Shown piece by piece: positions 1-11,401 of a stretch of 64,000 nucleotides of DNA. Both the position numbers and the translations under genes were made by a program. The number at the start of each line of letters is the position of its first letter. Positions within the stretch are counted from its first letter, which is position 1. Source of the DNA: Siphonodentalium dalli (Eukaryota; Mollusca; Scaphopoda; Gadilida; Siphonodentaliidae); contig CP136067.1 of assembly GCA_032622095.1 (NCBI GenBank), positions 132,621,990 through 132,685,989 on the forward strand. The letters run 5' to 3'. Under the pieces are notes generated by a model that did not search any database, was not told the DNA's origin, and saw nothing but the letters and a program-made list of their open reading frames with translations.

Positions 1-10
1 TATGATCTTC

Positions 11-268
11 TCAAACATTTTTATAGAGAACGGGCATAATTGTTATTGGACGATAACTGTTGAAATCGTGCTTGGGTTTGGAGCCACCTTTGTGGAGGGA
101 AACCATCATTCCTGTCTTTGCTGCACTGGGAATATATGACATATTGAGCATGTTAGAAAATAAAGAACATAAGTATGGAGCAATTGTAGGAGTACTGTAT
201 ATGATATGCTCGTTTGATATCGAATCATTTCGGCCAATTTGGCCGTTTACTTCATGGCTGTTTTTCAT
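11..268 (-). mobile_element. LINE reverse transcriptase fragment (decayed)
   Basis: An open frame of about 85 codons carries the N-terminal signature of a non-LTR retrotransposon reverse transcriptase: a YIPSAAKTGMM stretch, then SLHKGG, then NSYRPITIMPVLYK. This is the fingers region that precedes the catalytic palm of Jockey/CR1-type enzymes. At the window edge the canonical continuation after YK (a FEKI-type motif) appears in a different frame, so at least one frameshift is present and the copy is probably dead. The remainder, including the catalytic aspartates, lies outside the window. The clade is not determined. Confidence 0.8.
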
Positions 269-943
269 CTGACGTGTGTGTCGGGATAAATGATGTGGAG
301 GAATTATGTAAATGTTTGCCCAAACTACATTTCCAAGTAACGATGGTTTTGTTGTTTATTTTGAGGAATAATACCGCGTCAGATGAATTCAGCCCAAATA
401 TGTTAACAGTTGTCGGGTAAAACATTCGGCAGTAGGTTAGCGTTATTTAGTATTTGTGGATGTCCTTTAACATGGGGAAAATAGACTACTGCGCTTGAAC
501 GAGCATGTGAATTTGTCGTTTTTAATGTATAGCAACTTGATAATCAATAACAGAGGCATTCTCTGTCAAATATGGTCACGGTATTAATTGCGGAACTTTC
601 TAAATTAAACTACGCGTAAACGGATACATACGGTAAATTATAGAAGGTGCCCTAATCGGCCTAATCGCCCCAGGGCCAACTCGCCCCAGTCGACGTGTGT
701 CAATTCGGTACCTACTATAACATGTACCCGAGGCTGAGTCCGGCTCGGAATAAAAGATGTATACGGGTGTTATATAGCGTTTGGTCCGTTGTTTCTCAAT
801 GAATATTATTGAAATTTGGTGTATATGTCCGGGCTGGGACATGGAATACCGCAACGTTTGAATTGTTTTTAAATTTACAAATTTGTTGATTTTATTCATT
901 TTTGTTTTCGTTCTGAAAACACACTATAAAGTGTATATAATAT
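269..943. other. No gene recognised
   Basis: AT-rich sequence with one slightly GC-richer patch near 650-760. An open frame on the minus strand (600-899) has no recognisable domain and ordinary composition, so it is not called. Confidence 0.5.
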
Positions 944-1251
944 AATAACGAACACGAGACATACATAATTTATAAACTGTTAACGAAAGATATCAAATTC
1001 AATACAATAGACATGACAAAGATGACTCAGTGGAGTTTATGAAGTGAACATAAAAACATTCAGGTAAGAATCTTTTTAAGGAATGCAACTTTATTTAATG
1101 ATAATAAACACATAAATTAAAATAACAAACATGAGACATACATGATTTATAAACTGTTAACAAAAGATATCAAACTCAATACATGACAAAGATGACTCAG
1201 TGAAGTTTATAAAGTGAACATAAAAATATTAAGGTAAGAATCTTTTTAAGC
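944..1251 (+). repeat. Two-copy tandem duplication, period about 177 bp
   Basis: The segment starting AATAACGAACACGAGACATA at 944 recurs at 1121 as AATAACAAACATGAGACATA. Both continue through ATTTATAAACTGTTAAC, GACAAAGATGACTCAGTG and GGTAAGAATCTTTTTAAG. The copies differ by scattered substitutions and small indels. No coding potential is seen. Confidence 0.85.
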
Positions 1252-1264
1252 ATTACTAAACCGT

Positions 1265-1450
1265 TTAGCACAGACCACAGTCCACTTTACTCATCCGATC
1301 ATCACCAAACTTCATATTTACCTTGGCATTGATCTATCAGATGAGAGCTATCAAATATTTTTTAATTTCATAGGAAAAAATGGTCGCCAGCGGCCATATT
1401 GCATTTACGTTATATGTTATCGCGTCATGTCGATATCTAGTATTACTTAG
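1265..1450 (+). repeat. GCCAGCGGCCAT-family repeat, one unit
   Basis: Contains CATCACCAAACTTCATATTTA, a GAGAGCTATCAAAT segment and GTCGCCAGCGGCCATATTGC in the same order as the units at 2040-2600 and 60480-60930. This is a diverged dispersed repeat with a unit of about 155-170 bp. Sequence from 1451 to 2039 shows no gene. Confidence 0.7.
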
Positions 1451-2039
1451 AAATTTCACCTTTCCAGATTCACAATTGCTCCATTGACTGTAACAGATGA
1501 AATTATTCCCCTCTTCGGATAGAGTGTCACTGAAACTTTATTTTGTCAGACTGTCTGTATAATCACTGATTATATATGGCAATAATCTGTAATAAGATGT
1601 AGCACTATTTTATTTTATATTTACATGCAGTGCTGTTTTTATACAACAATTCTAATCCCCCCTGATCATCATGTGATCGACCATACATCGCGCGAGGACC
1701 TGGTTGAATTAAGGGGGGTTTTATGGATCACTTCTGTCCTCAAGCTAGATTATACTTATGACATTTAATGGCATGTTACTACCGTGGAGGGTTAGATATG
1801 CTTGAGAAACAACCACTCTTTAATTCACACCAAGTTCTCAGCTGTCATGTTCGGATATTAAAACCCATAGCCATGATATATGGTTTATTTTGTGTATACT
1901 AGTAATATAGTTATTTTCAGTACCTTTATATACCAGTACTGTGTATAACAATGCATATAAATTAATCCATGTATACATGTATATTGATTCAACGGATTCA
2001 GTGGTTTTGTCCATCAGTCTATCAAATTTGCGGGGAAAA
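1451..2039. other. No gene recognised
   Basis: AT-rich, with no convincing exon, RNA gene or clear repeat on either strand. Confidence 0.5.
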
Positions 2040-2600
2040 CATGGCCACAAGCAGTAGACCCTGCTAAATTTCGAATTTGAATCAATTGGCGCACCCTGTA
2101 GCCAGCTTTTATTGGAGAACTTTTTCTCATGTGGATATTTTGTGTCACGCTAGATGTGAGCCATATTTTGTTCTCAAACTGTCCTTGTGAACACATCACT
2201 GCCAGCGGTGATCTTCAATTTTACTATTTTTATGGCTAAATAATTTGATTGATCCTGCAGACGACACCCCTTGTCCGATCGTCACCAGATTCCACAATGA
2301 TCTTCTGGATAACCAGGGTGAGAGTAATCTAATTTTCCCGAATTTCGTTAAAAAACATTACCACTGGCAGCAATTTGGTATCTTACTCTTTGATCCTCTT
2401 TTGCATGACTGAATTGTTTAGCAACTGTACAGACATATCCCTCATCTGATAGTCACCAAACTTCATATTGATCTTCGGGCTGACAACTAGATGGGAGCTA
2501 TCGAATGCTTTGAATTTTTTTGGAAAACATTGTCGCCAGCGGTCATCTTCTATTTTGGTTTTATATACATGTATATCTCTTCATGCGGATAGCCAGTATT
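2040..2600 (+). repeat. GCCAGCGGCCAT-family repeat, tandem diverged units
   Basis: At least three diverged units are seen, marked by CACTGCCAGCGGTGATCTTC (about 2197), CCACTGGCAGCAATTTGG (about 2360) and GTCGCCAGCGGTCATCTTC (about 2532). Intervening TTACTCTTTG, CTCATCTGATAGTCACC and GATGGGAGCTATC blocks match the better-preserved array at 60480-60930. Confidence 0.7.
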
Positions 2601-2794
2601 ACGTAGGTACTTCGACTTTCCGCATTCCTGTCATCATTTGAAATATAAAAATTTACCTAATACATGCACCCTTCAAAATTTGTTTCGTCGTATCTATTTT
2701 AATGACCCGTATGGTAATATTGATACAGATATATTTGTCAAACATTTCTTTGTACAATATACAGGTATTTAGTTTGTAACTAAATCTAGAAATA

Positions 2795-3300
2795 TATAAT
2801 AGTAGGTGGTGGACCCGACTTCGTCCGGGATATTCCCCTCTGATTTTCGGAGAATTGCGCGATTTAACCTTGAATTGACTATTTTAAAGGTGAAGGTCGT
2901 GTCGGGGTCACGATTTGACCCGTCCAAAACACTCCTCGGACAAAAGTCACTACAAAAGTACCCGTCGAAATCCGCCCGGCTTTACCCGATTTGACCTTGA
3001 ATTGACAATTTTGAATGTCAAGATCAGGTCATGGTCATGATTTGACCCACCCGAAACACTCCTGGGACAAAAGTAACAGTAAGTATCAAATTTCGTTGAA
3101 ATACTTCCGTTTTACCAGATTTGACCTTGAATTGATCTTTTTGAATGTCAAAGTCAGGTCGGGATCAAGATTTGACCCGTCCAAAATACTCCCTGGAAAT
3201 AATTTCCCCTAGGTATCAAATTTCGTCAAATCTATCTGGCAGTTTTCCCGGTCATAGCTAACAGACAAACAGACAGACAAATGTCCAAAATATATATTAA
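2795..3300 (+). repeat. Diverged tandem repeat, period about 127-130 bp
   Basis: TTGACCTTGAATTGA-type blocks occur at about 2864 (TTAACC variant), 2991 and 3121. Each is followed by a TTTGAATGTCAA-like block and a GATTTGACCC block, giving at least three units. The array begins with GACCCGACTTCGTCCGGG and ends in a CAGACAAACAGACAGACAAA tail. A related ACTCGACTTCGTTCGGGC start follows at 3314. Open frames in this stretch are by-products of the repeat. Confidence 0.75.
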
Positions 3301-3690
3301 ACTAGCTGATGTACTCGACTTCGTTCGGGCTAGTTAGGGATTTTTTTGTGATCGCCTCCATCTGGACAGTACCCAGTATATACAGCGTCTGGCCAAACTA
3401 TAGTTCAATTGGTCCAGAAACATGCCTATATCAGCACGTTCGAGAACATGGTCCCACGTGAAATTGGACCCGTCCATATTGCTCCCGGGATCGAAGTAGT
3501 CCTACACACAAATTTTTAGTCGGATCGGTCAAGGTCCAGAAACATGCCTATGAGCGAGGTCAAGTTGACACGTTAAATACCAAATTCGAGCAGTGTTAGA
3601 GTCTATAACACATACACACATGCATTCATGCATACACACATACATACAGACAGGTGTTCCAAAATGTATAATCGATAGCTACAACAATTC
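3301..3690 (+). repeat. Degenerate second repeat block with CCAGAAACATGCCTAT duplicates
   Basis: Begins with the same CTCGACTTCGTTCGGG motif as the preceding array. It contains two copies of GTCCAGAAACATGCCTAT (about 3412 and 3533) and ends in an ACACATACATACAGACAGG-like tract. It is probably a relative of the 2795-3300 repeat. Confidence 0.55.
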
Positions 3691-5061
3691 TATGGTAGAT
3701 AGTTCACGGCCGACCTGATGCATGCATCTTAGTTTTCTTGTACAATGATTACGTAGGATTGCTTCTAGCCATCAGTGCCTTGCATTTCAGAGATATTACA
3801 CCAATGAGCAGCCAGTTCTTTTAAACTACGGATTCCAATTTTTCAAATCATATTTTGCTCTTTTATAACGGCAACCCATCTATGTGTGTTCACATAACAG
3901 TTCGAATTGATAGTCAGTTGCGATTATTGTCTCTCCCAAGTTGCCCAAGAATCACATTATTTTCATATATTAATCTGCTGGATGCATTTGTGAGGGAAAA
4001 TGACAACCTGGAACGAATTGCAAGATAATGATTATCTTTAGGAATAATTACATAAAATAACCCCCATTATAAACAACATACCGAAAATCAACAATAAAAT
4101 AACAGTTCGCAAATTTATTTAATAAAATTCACCATTGTCCCTCTTCTTGAGATTCGTTTTTGTTATTTTTAGTATGTTATTTATACTGGGTTAATATACC
4201 TAATTCTGCAAAGAAAAATTGTGTCCCATGTTTTACTTTAACTGCACTGGACTATTGCTGAGTCCTCTACTTGACTCGATCTCAATAATCACATTGCTCT
4301 CAATAAACAAGACAGGCACATCCTGAATCCAACTATAATAGTTCAATCTTATAGTTCAATTTTAATATAATAGCTAGATGTGGATACCATCGATTTGAGG
4401 ACTCTATAAAACTATTCCAAAATCAGATTTCACAAAAATGATTAAAAATCACTGTCGCATTAATTCGGCATCATTCTTTGTTGTTGTTTTGTTTTGTTAC
4501 GAAATAACATGGTTTGGTCCACGCGAATGATAAAAAAGTTAGCAATCACAATTTTTTTTACAAAGACAGAGAAATAGTAGAGTTGACACTATCAAATTAA
4601 ATTACAGTGGTTAAATATAACTATAATGTTTGAATTCATGGTGACAGGGCCGCGTGTTAGAAATAACGGTGAATATAAATGTTCAATCATAGCTGATCTC
4701 CCACCATCGATGGAGATAAACTTGTAGCTCACACATACATGTACACACATACATGTACACCCTTACATGTATACACACATATAGTTGCGTTATCGTTGTT
4801 TAATGGGGTTTATCGTCATTTCAGCCACTCGGTCAATACAAATCACGACATTGTCAGTTTTATGGGCGATATTTAAAGCAAAAGGTTAATACCGCATGGA
4901 CAGAGACGTGGTAGCAGGGGTCGGGTGTCTACCACAACTTTGGAAATTGGAAAATTAAAATTGCCTGCCTCATAGATATTTTGGAAATAGTACACCCAAT
5001 ATTGGTTGAAATTGTTCTCATCATTGGTTTTCCAATCATCAGTTATGTTTGTTGTTAATAG
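3691..5061. other. No gene recognised
   Basis: AT-rich sequence with a short ACATGTACACAC-type tract near 4733-4780. I looked here, on the minus strand, for the next metalloprotease exon (zinc-binding HExxHxxGxxH) and did not find it. Confidence 0.45.
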
Positions 5062-5067
5062 GACAAG

Positions 5068-5821
5068 TATGGAATCCTATTAGGGCCACTTGCTAATGGC
5101 GCTTTCGGCGCGATGCGCCGAAAGCGCCGAAAGCGACAAAAAGTGCGCCATTAGTAACGCGCCGATAGCGCCGAAAGCGACAAAATATGCGCCGTTACGG
5201 CGCACTATTTGTCGCTTTCGGCGCACTTTTTGTCGCTTTCGGCGCACTTTTTGTCGCTTTCGGCGATATTAGCGCATGTTTCGGCGCGCCGAAAGCGACA
5301 AAATGTGCGCCGTAACGGCGCACATTTTGTCGCTTTCGGCGCGTTACTAATGGCGCACTTTTTGTCGCTTTCGGCGCGCGCCGAAAGCGCCATTAGGCAT
5401 ACTATTAGGTCCACTCCCTAATGGCGCGCGCCGGAAGCGACAAAAAGTGCGCCATTAGAGTATGTTTCGGCGCGCGCCGAAAGCGCCGAAATCGGCGCAC
5501 TTTTTGTCGCTTTCGGCGCACTTTTTGTCGCTTTCGGCGATATTAGCGCATGTTTCGGCGCGCCGAAAGCGACAAAATGTGCGCCGTAACGGCGCACATT
5601 TTGTCGCTTTCGGCGCGTTACTAATGGCGCACTTTTTGTCGCTTTCGGCGCGCGCCGAAAGCGCCATTAGGCATACTATTAGGTCCACTCCCTAATGGCG
5701 CGCGCCGGAAGCGACAAAAAGTGCGCCATTAGAGTATGTTTCGGCGCGCGCCGAAAGCGCCGAAAGCGACAAAAAGTGCGCCGAAAGCGCCATTAGCAAG
5801 TGGCCCTAATAGGATTCCATA
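5068..5821. mobile_element. GC-rich self-complementary foldback element with 6-bp target duplication
   Basis: The 754-bp element starts TATGGAATCCTATTAGGGCC and ends in its exact reverse complement; the terminal inverted repeat is about 43 bp. GACAAG flanks it directly on both sides (5062-5067 and 5822-5827), indicating transposition. Inside, nearly all the sequence is a permutation of GGCGCACTTTTTGTCGCTTTC and its complement, so the element can fold on itself at many scales. A 274-bp internal tandem duplication occupies about 5201-5748. No protein-coding gene is present; the open frames are frames of the repeat. The superfamily is not assigned. Confidence 0.85.
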
Positions 5822-6126
5822 GACAAGAGTAGCATATTTTTTCTATTTGTCAAAACTATTAGTTTTGAAATATTCCAACCTTAGAGGGGGTGTCAGGTTG
5901 GGAATTTCTAAGAGTTGAAAAGTTCCAATCAAATCAGATCAAATGGGGTTGTTGCTAATAGAGTTTGTCGAACCTGTGTTTAGATCTGGTTCAATGGGGT
6001 AGTGTTGGAAAAATCAAGATTAATAACCCTTCCGATAACCATATTCCGGCACTTGGAAAACACTTCACTGAATATAGAAACGCCTATTCCGGAGCAACCG
6101 AGGACGTTGCTCAGTATAGTACTTAC

Positions 6127-6207
6127 CGGGTCTGTCCTATATATCTTGATATATTTAAGTTGGATAGTAATGTCGTACCCAAGAGCGTGACCCCAGAAGT
6201 GCTGAAC
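6127..6207 (-). CDS. Reprolysin (M12B) metalloprotease, exon encoding early catalytic domain
   Basis: This 27-codon exon follows the 11133-11401 exon in the minus-strand gene. It lies between a strong acceptor (pyrimidine tract then TTACCAG) and a consensus GTAAGT donor, and is phase 0 at both ends, matching the phase-0 donor at 11133. The peptide has the ...H.LGYDITIQLKYIKIY...DP pattern. This corresponds to the second helix/strand region of ADAM/ADAMTS catalytic domains, where families show a (S)LG.(P)I.I.L.R..IL...P pattern. The zinc-binding exon should follow at lower coordinates but was not found before the window edge. The family call rests on the combined exon chain; this exon alone would be weaker evidence. 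Confidence 0.78.
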
Positions 6208-6851
6208 CTGGTAAGAAAACGAATACAAATAAAAATGCACATAACCATTCTCACATGGGCTAACAACAGCAAGATAAATGTTAGCTAAATCGTGTACAAT
6301 TTATTTGTTATACTCTAGTTTTCTTAGCTAGTTTTATAACATCCTCGCGAATACGTTCAGAGGGTTCCAAAAGGGTACCAAGAAAGACAACTATATCGTG
6401 TTAGCAGCGTCAACCACGGCAAATTGTATTTCAATTGTAGATTTACCATGCACGATCTGACGATCGAAATAAACCGCCGTAATCAAGGGGGGGGGGGGGT
6501 CGGAAAACAATTACAGGATACAAGGACCGGGTGGGTGGGTGTCTCCGAGCCCGGAATGCAGATTTTTTCTGATCTCATGCAAATTTGTTCCAAAATCATT
6601 TCTAAGACAAATTACAGCTTCAAAATGAATTGAAACAATCAGATTCATATAGTAGTGCATGATATAGCCCTATACAAGTGAGGGGGGCTCTATATTTTAT
6701 TTTTTTGTCCACAATTTCTCCCTTTAACAGTTGAAACCATGGGGTGGGTCCGGTTTCGGTCGAGGAAAACAATTGCAATGAAAAAAAATTCATTCTGATC
6801 TTTTCTCATAGTTTATCATGGGTTTTTGAACTTATTATACAGAGGTTACCT
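6208..6851. other. Intron of the metalloprotease gene (left part)
   Basis: Part of the 4925-bp intron between the exons ending at 6207 and 11133. It includes a 13-base G homopolymer at 6487-6499. No other feature is seen. Confidence 0.6.
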
Positions 6852-6986
6852 GTGTTTTTTGAGTGAATACCGGAAGTGGTCACAGTGATATACTGGAATC
6901 TTCACAAGTGGCCTTTAGGCCATGACCCCGAGTGATGATTCCAGTATCTCACTGTGATCGGTAATTCCGATATTCACTAAAAACAC
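6852..6986. repeat. Foldback hairpin element
   Basis: Arms GTGTTTTTTGAGTGAATACC (about 6852) and its near complement GATATTCACTAAAAACAC (about 6968), plus CACAGTGATATACTGGAATC (6881) with GATTCCAGTATCTCACTGTG (6937), form an interrupted palindrome. It is a probable MITE. TTTTATTATATGCGC follows on the right, a motif also seen near 10320 and 43420. Confidence 0.75.
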
Positions 6987-9361
6987 GAATGTTTTCTTTT
7001 TATTATATGCGCTATTTACTAAAATAGATCGAGGAATTAATTCAAAATGTTTGACCCATTAATTAGATTGATTTAATGTCAAAAAGCCGAAAAAACATTG
7101 GCCTCATTTGTTTATATTAATGATATCAGTCAAGATATTGAATAAACGATAAATACAGTGACAACGTGGTCGAAGTACATGGTCGATGTCGATAAATGAC
7201 TACAGTGACTTAAGTCACATAATAACGTGTTGTTCACTGATTGGATCATTAAAATGCTCCAGATTCAATCTCAGAGCATCTAATGTTCAAAATTATCTAA
7301 AAGGGCCTCCTGACCCCCTCCCATACTCCCCTCGGGCCTTTTTTATGAGAGCTACCCATCACTCGCCTAGAATGATTTTAAGGGGAGCTTCTCATTGCTC
7401 ATCAGTGATTTCCCACATGGAGACAAACGGATCCAAGGGGGGCGCCCCCCATTTTTGCCAGAGCAAGGATTATTTTTTTGCGAGGTGATCCTGGCACCAT
7501 TTGTATCGGGCGCCCGAAGATTCCGCACTGAATATAGCTAACGCGCATGCAAATACAGCAGTTTTCATGTTTACATTAATTAAAACGTATATTTTTTTAA
7601 ATGTAGGTTGAAATGACTTCAATTTGGTATTCCACGTTATGACCGTATAGCCATGCAAGGGGCGAATCCAACATCCCGATATGAAGGTCCGCGGGCTATT
7701 ATTCGCCATGCAGAGCAAACAATTTCTGCGACATTTTATATCGGAGAATATCTCGCCCGCGCCAAGTTTTGTGCGCCCCGAAGTTTCAACACTGAATATT
7801 TCTATCAAAAAGAAATATAGCAATTCTGAAAGTGGAGTCAAAATTTAGACAATTCCATCTATATTTATAGAACGAATGAATGATAAACATGAGTCGTCTA
7901 CAGTGCACTCTATCGGTTATACAATGTAGTCCGATCAACGCCCGGACTATAAAACGCACTGGCGGCAGTATCATCGTAAAGAGATTATCTAAAGGCACAT
8001 ATGCCATACTACTATGGTATACATGTACCGTATACGTATAGTATATTTTCGAATTATATTATAGAAATACATTGCTGGTTCGTTTCCAATGGTATATATG
8101 CATGGCATTTAAAATTGGTGATATCTTCCATCACATGTTGTGGCACCCTAGTTGGACCGAATGTGTGATAACAAGACATCTTCAGGTCACGACAAATACG
8201 CACCTTCCATTCCTTAATAAAAAAAAGTCTGACACGAGTCCTTCAAAGCATCGGTTTCCATGTGTCCTTATCGTCATTAGTCAGCTGATTGACTGAACAT
8301 ATATTTATTCATAACCCAAACATTTACACAACAGATAATAATTTACATTAATGGATGCAACCAGAATGTAGATGAATAGGGGATTGGAATACCAGTTCAT
8401 CAGTTCCGTGTCAGATATTTTTTTGAGAAAACTGTGTTTATACTAATAAAACGAGTTCGTGATTGGAGTGTGATCTGACCACCCGTTTGGCTTGTATCGA
8501 TGACTTATTTTGCTGGTGTATCATGAAGCCGATGGCTATTAGAAGTAAAACTGAAAGAATTAACATTGTTAATGGAGGGATTAAGAGGTTGGATAGATGC
8601 ATTGTATTACCAGCCGAAACACCTCTATACTAATACTGACTAGAAGCCATGATTGCGAGTATTCATTCTGAATACAAAATATTCTCCCATGCACCAGCCC
8701 ATGTCCGATAGTACATAAATAGGTGGGTTTGAGTGTGTAATATTTACCTGTATTGTGGACAGGGTTAATTATGTAATGGTGGAGCACTTTGTATAGAGGG
8801 AGGCATACGAAACAATAAGTACACATCTAAAGCAACATAGCATACTTATATTTGTCGACAATGATCGACTGGTTACATTCATAGTATAACCAAGGTATGC
8901 GAGTAGATGTGTGATACACTCCATAGTAAAGTATAGATAGCTTGGATAGTATGATACCGCAGTCCATATATGGATATATGATGCGCCAGCGTGGGTGTCC
9001 CAGACCTGGGTGGAAAAAACTTACGCTCCCGGGGTGGTGGGTCCCCAAAACTGAAAAACACAAAATTTCCACCTTGTATCCGTAATTTTTTTCCTGACCC
9101 CCCCCCCCCTGCCGTATTGTGCCTTTATGGACAAATAATACATTATTCAGTTCTCTCTGTATTTTATTCACAAAATAGCAAGATGAAGTCTTGAAATTGG
9201 GATTTATATTAAAATAATTTTGTTGTTGTTGTTGTTTTGTTGCATTTATGGACCGGAAGAGATAGACCATCTTTAAGGGCTACGTTTTTTCAGATATTGT
9301 TTGTAGATAACCATGCAATGATTCAGTAATGTTATGCAATACATATACCCGCATACATGTG
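6987..9361. other. Intronic sequence, no exon recognised
   Basis: Contains a GC-rich patch (about 7300-7470) resembling dispersed repeat sequence and a 12-base C run at 9098-9109. Open frames up to about 147 codons on the minus strand (8827-9270) have low-complexity or unrecognisable translations and are not called. Confidence 0.5.
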
Positions 9362-11102
9362 TAGAGGATCTACAACTCGGCTCCAGCGAAATTTACAAAA
9401 CGCGTCCAGTAAATTAGGTCTGGACCGAACCTTTGGCGAGATACAGACCTAATTTACTGGATTAGTTTTGTAAATTCCGCTATAAACTGGGACGAGTTGT
9501 AGATTCTATTTATTACATGATTCGAACCCTCAATAAAACTTACTTAAATCAACAAATGCGACGTGAAACTAACATCTGTTAATATTAGGCCTGCGATGAA
9601 GTTTCACTTAACTATGCGTTGTTTAACCCTTTACCCAACAGAATGGCCCTGTGCCAATGCATTCTCTTATATATGCGAGTCGACCATAGGTCGCCTCGCA
9701 TATATAAGAGAATGCATTGGCTTAACACATTAAAAATTATAAAATTGTTAAAGAATGTAAGAAAAAATGGTAAAAAGTGTTAAAAAAAAGATTTTTTTAG
9801 GCCAATGCATTCTCTTATATATGCGAGGCGACCTATGGTCGACTCGCATATATAAGAGAATGCATTGGCACAGGGGTTAACTGAAACTATCACAATGTGG
9901 TCAAGAAGCCGGTTCCAATGATATCCATATTTGTATGGTTCTATTGAGACATACCGAAGATATTTTAGGCTGTTGAAGCTTTATTTGGCCGGTTTTGGCC
10001 GGTTTGTTGGGTAAAGGGTTAATGCCCGAGTAAAGATATAGTCCCGGATAAATAAAGTCTCTCTGCGTATTTAATGACGTATATTTAATGAAATAACTTT
10101 TAAAACTCTTCATTCATTAGATTTTGTTGAAAAAATAAAAAGACAAACCTGGTGGAAGTCAAAGGTCACGTTTACGCAACAATAATAAATAGAGAATACC
10201 TACATTTGTTTGCTTGAATTCTGAACTATCTCATGAGTGTCTGGAAAGAAATATCGAATTTTCACGAGCGGTTGTAATGAGATGGTTTCAGTATTCAAAC
10301 AAAACACTGTAGGTATACTTTTTATTATATGCACCTTATTAAATATCAAAGTTGCTAAGTTGTGCGGCATTTTTACTTTTACTAGTACAGAAATTTGAAC
10401 AACTCTCTGGAAGATAACATCCTACTAATCATAAGTGCAAAATTACCTAGCTAAAGCAACAAGACTCGCGCAAAGATATGAAACACGGAATCGAAACTAA
10501 CAGGTCTCCGTATCACCACAGTCGAAATATATAAATCCCACGTGCACGGGTCACAGTTACATGGTGCCGATAAAAGTTGCGGCTAGTCAATCAAAAACGC
10601 CGAATTTCAGACGACATTTGCATGATCAATAGATAATTAGATATCAAGTGTGTCTGTTTCAACTTTACGCGCGTGTGATTTTCTACGGGAAGTTGTTCGC
10701 TTGTTTTACTTCTGCCTTCTACGTATGGTGGTTCTCTCGTTGAGTGGCGGATTAAGTTATTAGACATAACCCTTGTTTCGAATAAGGCTATGTGTTATAA
10801 CTGATAAATTTGCAGATAATTTACTATAAAGAATCTGTCTTCAAATTTTTCTCTCGCGTAAACCGCCGATAAGCTACAGTGAAATAACGCTATCTAGAGT
10901 GAAATAAGGACATCGTATTGCATGCACTGTGGCTTCTAAGAGATAAATACAACGATCTAGGTTTCGGTAATTCCCCGCTATTTAATGAGCAAGCATATAA
11001 TATGTTTTGGTACACCTGACACTATTTCCTGTTATGCAACGAACTTTGAATATCACAATTTATAGAATGGGTTTACTGAATGGAGTAAGTGTAGTACTAA
11101 TA
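9362..11102. repeat. Diverged long repeat, copy A (interrupted by a MITE)
   Basis: Shares order and sequence with 14036-14716: a palindromic block with GTCCAGTAAATTAGGTCTGGA arms, then CTATTTATTACATGAT, GCGATGAAGTTTCACTTAACT, GTATATTTAATG, CTCTTCATTCATTAG, GAAGTCAAAGGTCAC, CACTATTTCCTGTT, and a TATAGAATGGGTTTACTGAATGGA end. Copy A carries the 9627-10018 MITE and extra sequence between about 10165 and 11018. It ends about 30 bases from the exon at 11133. Confidence 0.75.
9627..10018. mobile_element. piggyBac-like MITE, complete copy 1, TTAA flanked
   Basis: The 392-bp element has ends CCCTTTACCCAACA... and ...TGTTGGGTAAAGGG, with TTAA on both sides (9623-9626, 10019-10022). TTAA duplication and CCC-starting inverted repeats are the hallmarks of piggyBac-type transposition. 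It contains two near-perfect hairpins, each built from GCCAATGCATTCTCTTATAT and a GTCGACCATAGGTCG-type centre, separated by an A/T-rich spacer. It has no coding capacity, so it would need a transposase supplied in trans. The repeat at 14036-14716 lacks the insertion at the equivalent position. Confidence 0.88.
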
Positions 11103-11132
11103 AAGGTTTGCTAATTTTGTTTTATTACATAC

Positions 11133-11401
11133 CCCGGCCCACGTTGCGACAACAAATTCAATTATCTCCGCTGTATTCATTCCTCTTTCGTCCACTAGTA
11201 ACTCCGTGATGTAGCTGTCTAGTAGGGTCCCGACTTCTATGTTAAAGCTCGACGGTCTCACAGTCTGTCTCTTGTATCGCCTATGATCTCTTAAGTCCAG
11301 TACGTTGCTCCAAGCAGCTGTTTGGTCTATAATATTTAGACATAATGCTATACGGTTGACTACACCAGTGTAGGGAGTCATACTGGGCTGAAACCCGAAT
11401 A
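11133..11401 (-). CDS. Reprolysin (M12B) metalloprotease, exon with furin site and catalytic-domain start
   Basis: This exon encodes 89 whole codons plus two bases completing a codon, so its acceptor phase matches the donor at 13020. The donor is GTATGT (11132-11127). The first half is the end of the prodomain. An RYKR motif then gives a furin-type cleavage site, followed by SSFNIEVGTLLDSYITELL. This resembles the first strand of ADAM/ADAMTS catalytic domains (usually VE..VV.D), and a helix ending FVVATWAG follows. Cleavage at RYKR in the secretory pathway would be expected to activate the enzyme. The acceptor is inferred from phase: CACTAAG fits, while nearer AGs do not keep frame with the upstream exon. 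An intervening small exon cannot be excluded. Confidence 0.78.

Noticed and set aside
4621-4650. HEFKH on the minus strand near 4636 as the missing metalloprotease zinc site
   Set aside because: The following residues lack the required G and third H, and there is no open exon or splice support. It is a chance match.
5090-5695. Open frames rich in Lys/Ser/Ala and Arg within the GC-rich palindrome
   Set aside because: Both strands are open at once because the element is self-complementary. The frames are repeat by-products and not genes.
8827-9270. 147-codon minus-strand frame as an exon of the metalloprotease
   Set aside because: The translation begins with a polyglutamine-like run from a CAA repeat and continues through a C-tract repeat, with no M12B motif or phase-compatible splice pair.
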